6,547 nt of DNA, taken from the NCBI GenBank assembly GCA_030632035.1, contig DAOVJZ010000087.1, positions 1-6,547 on the forward strand. The letters are read 5' to 3'. Position numbers and translations under genes: made by a program. Under the pieces are notes generated by a model. It made no database searches and was not told where the DNA came from. It worked only from the letters and a program-made list of their open reading frames with translations. The DNA comes from Granulosicoccaceae bacterium. Its GTDB lineage: Bacteria; Pseudomonadota; Gammaproteobacteria; DAOVJZ01. Positions within the stretch are counted from its first letter, which is position 1, and every line of letters starts with the position of its first letter. Positions 6,447 through 6,547 of this stretch are shown here, piece after piece.

Positions 6447-6547
6447 ATGAACATACACGAATTTCAGGCCAAGAAGCTATTTGCCGATTACGGCATCCCG
6501 GTTCCCGAAGGTAAATCAGCTACAACAGCAGAAGATGCGTTATCTGC
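6447..6547 (+). CDS. sucC: Succinyl-CoA synthetase (ADP-forming) beta subunit, N-terminal fragment
   Basis: The first 33 codons are present and run off the right edge. The start MNIHEFQAKKLFADYGIPVP is the strongly conserved N-terminus of SucC, the beginning of its ATP-grasp domain. The enzyme converts succinyl-CoA to succinate with formation of ATP in the TCA cycle, together with SucD, which is expected just beyond the window. The upstream Shine-Dalgarno is poor (no clear GGAG before the ATG), but the alignment of the first residue with the family fixes the start. It is transcribed away from the pilus genes and has no functional link with them. Confidence 0.93.
   Translation, partial: MNIHEFQAKKLFADYGIPVPEGKSATTAEDALS

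Noticed and set aside
6215..6454. 79-codon minus-strand open frame overlapping the small Cys/His gene and the sucC start
   Set aside because: It runs through the intergenic promoter region, lacks a ribosome site and has no recognisable composition; the in-register Cys/His frame is better supported.
1..6547. CRISPR arrays, tRNA genes, insertion sequences
   Set aside because: No spaced repeats, no cloverleaf sequence and no transposase or terminal inverted repeats were seen; unlike some Pseudomonas strains there is no tRNA next to pilA.

Overview
The window carries a type IV pilus locus from what looks like a gammaproteobacterium with a moderately AT-rich genome. The evidence is two type IVa pilins with typical proteobacterial N-termini, a PilS/PilR two-component pair, a recognisable -24/-12 (sigma-54) pilin promoter, and the start of sucC at the right edge. 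No genus can be named safely from the sequence alone.

Layout: everything except the right-hand edge is on the minus strand, so transcription runs right to left. From right to left:
- Positions 6447-6547 (+) hold the first codons of sucC (succinyl-CoA synthetase beta subunit).
- 6328-6446 is the intergenic region between the divergent genes, with candidate promoters in both directions.
- 6327-4487 to 3159 (-) is a tight three-gene run: a 75-residue membrane-anchored Cys/His protein, then pilS starting 2 nt after its stop, then pilR with a 4-nt ATGA overlap.
- 2871-3158 is the pilin control region. It has a strong sigma-54 promoter at 2952-2967, TGTC half-sites and an isolated 10-bp dyad.
- 2870-2451 (-) is the main pilin gene, closed by a perfect 14-bp-stem terminator at 2413-2444.
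- 2379-1951 (-) is a second, Ser/Thr/Asn-rich pilin.
- 1951 to beyond position 1 (-) is a large membrane glycosyltransferase-like gene, continuous for 650 codons and cut by the window edge. Its ATG overlaps the stop of the second pilin by one base (TAATG).

Working model: PilS senses a signal in the membrane and phosphorylates PilR. PilR activates the sigma-54 promoter of the first pilin. Most transcripts should stop at the terminator between the two pilins, and a readthrough fraction would make the second pilin together with its membrane partner. The partner has features of a GT-C glycosyltransferase (DD motif after the first membrane helix, multiple membrane segments, TPR-like C-terminal region). 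By position it parallels the dedicated pilin-modifying enzymes found immediately downstream of pilA in Pseudomonas and Acinetobacter (TfpO, TfpW). The most interesting parts of the window are this pilin/GT-C pair behind an attenuator-like terminator, and the small Cys/His membrane protein linked to pilSR.
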